Shown one piece after another: positions 58,346 through 64,000 of a stretch of 64,000 nt of DNA (position 1 is the stretch's first letter; the number at the start of each line of letters is the position of its first letter). The DNA is from Cordilura impudica. Taxonomy: Eukaryota > Arthropoda > Insecta > Diptera > Scathophagidae. The stretch is from the NCBI GenBank assembly GCA_963682025.1, contig OY821517.1, positions 19,604,548 through 19,668,547 on the forward strand, written 5' to 3'. The notes beneath the pieces are model-generated. The model worked only from the letters and a program-made list of their open reading frames with translations, did not search any database and was not told the DNA's origin. Both the position numbers and the translations under genes were made by a program.

Positions 58346-58871
58346 AAAATAAAGCCTTTTTATATACGATTTTTGTTAAGCTAATTGGGCCTATTATATT
58401 AATGTAAATAAAAAACCTTTTATTACATATTTCTCCCAACGTTTCATCAATTTCTTGTTGACATCTTCAGGGGGTTTGTAATTTTCAATTAATTTTTCAC
58501 ATTAAATTATAAATTGCTTATATAAAACAAAAAACATAAAACATAAAACATTTAACATATACTAAAATTAAATTAAACACACAACTTAAAATAATATCAG
58601 AGTTTTTTTCTTTAAAGCCGTTTTAATTTTATAAAACTTTTAAAATTAAATTATGTTCGGCACAACTTTTTTAAAACAATTTATCATGAGAATTGAGACT
58701 GCTATACTGTTCGCAACTTCTTATTTTGGCAAATCTATAGTAAAGCCCGTGCGCTTTTCGCCTGCAACCTTATTTGCGGAATCACTAACAGCCCGCCAAA
58801 AACGTTCAGTGTTTGAGAATGGAACGCAGATTATAAAAAATAAATGATAATTTATAATTTATTATTGATAT
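58346..58871. other. Unassigned, possible retroelement end
   Basis: Contains an inverted hammerhead-like phrase at 58,434-58,474 (see findings) and the open frame 58,653-58,847, which I do not recognise. Otherwise AT-rich. Confidence 0.35.
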
Positions 58872-59115
58872 GTCACAAGACGATTTCTTGTGACCGATGC
58901 AACTTTGTCAGCTTTAAACCGATTTTGACCAAACGTACCTCATTTGAAAGGAGTTTCTTTTTAACTGTCCACCAGAGTTACAGATTTGCGCCGTCTGGAA
59001 CATTTTTTTTTTTTTTTTTTTTTGTGAAAAATTCATTTAAAGTTGCTACTTACACATATGTACACAAAATTATACAATGCTGTGTGAGTGTTTATTAAAT
59101 TTGTACATGTGTTTG
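58872..59115 (+). mobile_element. Short Helitron, partial copy 6
   Basis: Starts inside the family (gatttcttgtgaccgatgca), follows it through ccgattttgaccaaacgtac, an inserted poly-T run (59,005-59,023) and aaagttgctacttacacata, then loses similarity. The 3' hairpin and CTAG are absent. Confidence 0.65.
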
Positions 59116-59668
59116 AAAAAATTGTATCTGAAAAGCCCTGTGTTGAATTGAAAAATAATTTTGACCATAAACCAATAACAACAATCACGTACTCGTATTT
59201 TCATTATAATAATTGCATATCACACGCCCTGTAATTCAAATTAGCATGACTAAAATTAACATACCTTTAGGTGGCATAAAAGGTTGTTCAAATAGGCTTA
59301 AGCCAATTGTTCTGCGTGTTCAACAAATATTTATAATGAAACAAATTTAATGAATTAAATAGCTTAAAAAAATATTGAAAGAAAACAAAAGAAATTTCCT
59401 AGAATTTGTACTCGTATTTCTAGGGCCGGGGCTCTCCTAGTAATTTCATATTTTGGTATTGCACCAATACGTTTGGGTTAGTTATTTGTAGATTGTCCCA
59501 CTTTATAGTTCTATTGCAATCAAAATTTTTTGGACCTTTTGGAACGTGAAGCTATCGAACCTTTAAGAGTGAGTTTTCCCGAGCAGTTTTTTTTAGGATC
59601 CGTTACCATTGCCAGTAGTATATTTTCAGTTTGTAACTATCATGTTCAATGGTCGAGCAAATTATCAA
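59116..59668. other. Intergenic, nothing recognised
   Basis: AT-rich DNA without a convincing gene or repeat. Confidence 0.45.
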
Positions 59669-60432
59669 GCCCTATACCACTATGTGGTTTGGGTATAATG
59701 ACTTTGAGCTGCTGTTTCTAACTACCAAAAATATTTGACCTAGACCCATCTTTTATTATAGCGATTGAATCAAAATAACTATCTGATTCAATATAACGAT
59801 GTCCGTCCGTCCGCCCGTCCGTCTGTGTGTCCATGTAAATTTTGTAATCAAACTACAGGTCGCAAATATGAATATATTTTGATGAAATGTGGTATATAAG
59901 CTTTAACCGGCCATAGGATGAACGCTGTTGAAATTGGTGCAATTCGGTCCATGTTCAGACTAAGTCCCCATACAAATGACCCCTATGAAATCGACATAAA
60001 ATGCCATAAGATCCAAATTATCATATAAATCTTAGTCAAACTGGGTTTGTATGTGTTTATTATATCCATTAATCAGTAGTCCACAAATGATCCCTATAGG
60101 ACAATTCTTAGTCATAGGTCCCATATAGAGCTTCTTCCCGATCTTCACTTAAATCTATCAAAAAACAAAAATATTGCAACGACTCTTCTCAACGACTCTT
60201 ACCAAACATGGTTAGGATCGGTACATTTTTGGGCCTAGTCCCCATATAGATACAGCATCCGATATGAACTTTTTCATATCTGCAGCCAAAAAAATTAATA
60301 AAAATCACACTCAAATTTGGTTTATGCTAATTTTCTATATCCAGTTAGATGGGCCTGAGAGATAGGGTCTCTAAACGCATGGTATAGGGTATCGTATGGT
60401 CGGCCAAGACCGACTTTAATTTTCTTACTTGT
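59669..60432 (-). mobile_element. DINE-like repeat family I, copy K
   Basis: Full-length apart from a small deletion near 60,190 (tcttctcaacgactctt…, where the tatatattttgcaaaat part is missing). It begins ccctataccactatgtgg and ends tcttacttg. A GTCC tract lies near 59,801-59,821. Confidence 0.85.
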
Positions 60433-62590
60433 TTTTTGAATATACATACATTGATAATTGTTGAATCCAAAGTACGTACTTAGGCACATAAAACCGAAGT
60501 AACCCAGATGCTGTTGTCAGTCATCGTGCTGTATTTATAGTGCCGGGATTCTGGCTAGCTAGTACATCATCGCACAAACATTTGTTAATGGCTTCAAACA
60601 TTCCAAAAAGATATAGATGGTCTTAGCGGATGTTCCAGTCGCCTAAATTGTCTGGCATAATTCCAATATAAATTGGTTCAAAATCATTAATTTAGTTTTT
60701 TCAATATCTTACGTTTCGAAATACTTTTAAAGTAAAAGTTTCATAAATTAGAAGCAGCTTTATTTTCACAAAAAGTAGTGCCATATCTCAAAAACCAAAA
60801 TGAGTTGCCATATCTGATCTTTTGATTTAATGTATTTTTTTAAACCTCTGTAACTTTTCTTTTTGTAAATAGAAACTAATACTTTTAAAGCTTTTCATTT
60901 CATGAAATTAAAGCGGCTTTCTTTTCATTTATAAATAAATGCCATTAGCGTGGGTAGGAATCGAGATTGTCAAAGTCACCACTAGGATTTGACTTCGGAG
61001 TCAAAAATTATTACAGAATTATTACAGACCAAGGGTGTGAAATACGGACAACAAATAGATACGCAGTGTACAAAAAACTTAAAGGACGGTATGCAGGGGC
61101 GTGGAATCGTTTTCAGCTAATCTTTAATACTAGGGGCTGACTGATTCAACCTTTTTTCGAACCACCCTATTGTCCATGTCTATTTTTATATTGAATAGGC
61201 TTTACAAATACCTATCATATGATGAGAAACTTGCATATGGATTCTATACATCACATGGGAAAGATCTGGAATAACAAAAATCATCTTTAGTAATTTTTTT
61301 TTTTTCTAAAATATACGAATCACTTATTCTTTCGTTTTCTATAACATATCCAAGATTCATCGCGATCTGCGGGTGGGCTCCAAGAGACTTTCCTTGTTAG
61401 TTATTAAAAATTGAATATGTAAGCTCAAATAAGAACTCAGTTAAAATGAGTTTCTCAGAACTGAAAACTCAGTTAAAATTCTTTTTGATACTTTTTCTTT
61501 TTGTCCCGTAATTTATTTTTATAAATAAATTTTATTTAAGACATATATTGTATATGTAAAAACAAATTAATTACCTTTTAATATTGTATACAAAAAAATC
61601 CAATCAAATTAACTAAAACTAATTGAAACTAAAAAAAAATGTTTATAAAATCTGCTGAAAGCAATATTTTGCTTAACACAGCCTCATATGTAAAAAACTT
61701 TTTCCACGTTCACTTCAAAACCAAATATGGCGAGTATACGCGTTCTCTCATTCGTACGAGCATGTAAACTATTCTTTGTTTTTGCAGTCTCCAATATAGC
61801 ATATGCACTTTTGAGCTGTGGCGGGAGTTTTTTTTCGTATTTTGGTTATTGAAGCGGAAATGCATTGATTCCCACAGCAATTAAGGCAATGACGAAATAA
61901 ACAACAGCAGTAGTGTTAGTTAAACAAAAAAGAAAAAAAAAATAGTTCAAAAATCCCTTTGCATAATGTGGGTTTTCTGTATACAAAATGGGTTTTTCAT
62001 TCATTTTCCTAATTTGTTCTAATGTAAGAAAAAGTTTAGATTTTTCTAATGTATTAGGATTGAAATTTGGCTCCTACGGAAGGATGGATATACACAGCTG
62101 ATTGTATTAATAGCTCTCACAGTTTTGTCTTGGTCTATAGCAACACACGGAGAACTTTTTCAAATTTAAATTAGAAAACAATATGCAAGGTCCACCATAG
62201 TCGTGTAATTTAATTCAAGAGATTTAATAAGTGTAATGTATATCATTACTCGTTGTATATGTTAGGTTGAAAAAATCATCTCCTTGCTTATAAAAAGCAA
62301 CGTGCAAACGCTTTTAATTTTGGTGCTGCGGGTACTATTATAAACAACAAAGAAAATAAACTTTGTCGGCATGTACGTTTTATCTTAATAAGAAAAAAAT
62401 TACACCACCCTCCGGCTCTAACCGTTCCCGAAAAATAGTTGTGCGAAAAGTGAATTATTTATAAAAAAAAAAATTACTGAAATGGTCTAAAATAATTATG
62501 TTCATTTGCAAATCTTTTTAATCTATATGTTTAAAAGTTAAAATTTGTTTGTTGGTTGGTTTGTTTGTGCATTTGACATTAATAGGTGGC
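60433..62590. other. Intergenic, nothing recognised
   Basis: About 2.2 kb without a clear repeat or gene. Short TATA-like word tgcttataaaaagc near 62,283 has no associated reading frame. Confidence 0.5.
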
Positions 62591-63325
62591 TTAACCCTTT
62601 CACGATCATTGGGATATATACGTCCCATTTATATTTTTTCTTCTACTTTCCACATTTTCCAACCGATTTTTTTAAAGCTGGCTTAAGTCGACAGAGGATA
62701 GTTTTAGCTTTCAGACCATACAAAAAAAGTTGGCACATGTGTTCTCAGGACCGAAGACGGTGACCCCAAAATCTGAAAATTGAGCTTTTTTAAATCATAT
62801 TTAGATGTCGTTAATTCGGACGTTATTGAACCAAAAATATTAATATTGTGACATAACATGGACCAGTATTTATGGTTTTCAGAAACAAAAAAATATTTTG
62901 AATCGGTTTATTATTAAACAAAATTCAGTACGGGACATATGTATATGTCCAATTGGTCGTCAATGGTAAAAAAGATGTTTTATAGTTTTATATTTTTATT
63001 AAATTAAAAAAATTCATAATATTAAATCAACAATTAATTAAACTATAAATAATAATACTTAAATATCTCAAATATACAAAATCAATTATGGTAAACTTCG
63101 AAGCAATTACAGATTTTTGTAAAACAAAAAGGTTTTTACAAACGAACGATTTTCCTTTCCATTTTTAGTGCAAATTAAAAAAGTAGTAATCGATTCTCTG
63201 TGATCTATATTTAAAAATTTACAACAAATACAAAACCAAAACTACAGTTATTTATGTGAAAAATAAAAACAAAAATTAGTTGCTAATTTTGACCGTTGAC
63301 GACCAATTGGATATACGAGCCCAAA
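62591..63325. repeat. Inverted motif cluster next to TTAA
   Basis: TTAA at 62,591 is followed by ccctttcacgatcattggga and tatatacgtccc. A similar motif occurs inverted at 62,932-62,966 (gggacatatgtatatgtcca, attggtcgtcaatgg) and again in the first orientation at 63,291-63,323 (gaccgttgacgaccaattgg, atatacgagccc). TTAA plus CCC and subterminal inverted motifs would suit the end of a piggyBac-like element, but no second TTAA-bounded end was found. Confidence 0.4.
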
Positions 63326-63696
63326 CGCATAAAAGTACGTCCACCCATTAGTTTGTTCTACAAATAAATTTAAATGTGTGTTGGTACGATTGTTGTTGTA
63401 TTAAAATTGAAAATATTTTTGCATGAGAAATAAATTTATTTCCTTTTAAAAGAATATAAAAAACAATAATAAAAAAAACTTAAATTTGAAGGAAAAAAAA
63501 AACAACAATAACAAATCAAATCCAACAGCAAAATAGTACGTCTGGCTGCAGCAGCCGGCAAAAGAGTACGTCTAGTATTGAGTAACTAACTGTACAATGA
63601 ACCGTTTTAGTTTGTATTGCAAATTCTTTTAAAAGAAGAATTCTCTGTGTTTATATGCGACGTTACTTTGTCATTTGTAATTAATATTCGGTCAGT
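63326..63696. other. Intergenic, nothing recognised
   Basis: A-rich, with the repeated word agtacgtct/agtacgtcc at about 63,334, 63,535 and 63,566. Confidence 0.4.
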
Positions 63697-64000
63697 ATGG
63701 TACATGGAAAGCCAATTTGCAGCGATATAAGAAAATTAATAATCGAAGACAATTCTAATGGATTAACGGCCTATACTAGTTATTGCCAAAAAATTGAATT
63801 TATCATGTTCAACGGCACAAACAATTATTACTAATTATAAAAAACGAATCCACTGCGAAAAAACCCCACGTTAAACAACCCCTGCCGAATCGTGTGTCCT
63901 AAAAAAAATTGTTAAGAAAAATCGTCGGGCTACGACTAGAGAAATTGTGCCTGAATGCAATTTGGCAATAAAAAAAACTATCACCAGATACATTTTATAT
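63697..64000 (+). pseudogene. Tc1-like transposase N-terminus, runs off the window
   Basis: From ATG at 63,697 the product is MVHGKPICSDIRKLIIEDNS then NGLTAY, a frameshift near 63,777, LNLSCSTAQTIITNYKKRIH, CEKTP, and near 63,900 LKKIVKKNRRATTREIVPEC then NLAIKKTITRYI. This matches the paired-type helix-turn-helix DNA-binding region of Tc1/mariner-superfamily transposases (GLT...IA.KLNL..STVQ.II..YKK … KKIVKKNRRAS.REI). The catalytic domain would lie beyond 64,000. Frameshifts make this copy inactive. Confidence 0.65.

Noticed and set aside
62260..62400. Possible promoter with tgcttataaaaagc
   Set aside because: A TATA-like word is expected often in DNA this AT-rich, and no gene follows.

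Overview
This window is AT-rich eukaryotic DNA, almost certainly from a higher fly (Diptera, Brachycera; a calyptrate fly is my best guess, but the species cannot be told from the sequence). The basis is the mix of repeats: DINE-1/mini-me-like elements carrying GTCC/GGAC microsatellites, canonical short Helitrons, rosa-type (DD41D) mariners, a piggyBac, R1-like and Jockey-like LINEs. I found no intact host gene, tRNA, rRNA or CRISPR array. Every recognisable protein belongs to a mobile element and each is broken by stops, frameshifts, deletions or insertions. Three short open segments (12,101, 14,427, 37,057) look mildly coding but are unidentified. The window reads as intergenic or large-intron DNA built by nested transposition.

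Layout. 0-7.5 kb: half of a palindromic repeat at the window edge; a 2.8 kb DNA transposon with about 590 bp inverted arms and a dead DDE-like transposase; then a 2.76 kb foldback element lodged inside a DINE-like copy. 9-12.6 kb: four DINE-like copies in both orientations plus a Helitron. 14.6-18.9 kb: R1-like LINE relics, the larger one split by a second LINE on the opposite strand, then a DD41D mariner. 20.3-27.5 kb: a DINE-like copy; a piggyBac with intact TTAA duplications and 15 bp TIRs but a dead transposase; and a 2.5 kb low-complexity array sitting inside another DINE-like copy. 27.5-34 kb: C-terminal and N-terminal pieces of a transposase-like protein, a near full-length DD41D mariner, a 1.17 kb 21-bp minisatellite with higher-order structure, another DINE-like copy and a Helitron. 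34.8-36.4 kb: a 567 bp TIR element, a LINE scrap and a stray terminal arm of the element at 901-3,716. 38-41.1 kb: a Jockey-like LINE inserted in a Helitron with a 9 bp target duplication. 41.7-45.6 kb: a LINE on the minus strand, itself hit by a 680 bp foldback element with a 9 bp target duplication. 46.4-51.8 kb: Helitron, mariner relic, and a LINE inserted in DINE-like sequence and carrying its own 476 bp MITE. 52-57 kb: a diverged tandem repeat of about 335 bp period and a large palindrome in which a 1 kb AAAAATT array has grown. 58-64 kb: more DINE/Helitron pieces, a set of inverted motifs next to a TTAA, and the N-terminus of a Tc1-like transposase running off the end.

The genes do not work together as a pathway. 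The value of the window is as a record of insertion order (at least seven nested insertions) and of tandem arrays arising inside dispersed elements.
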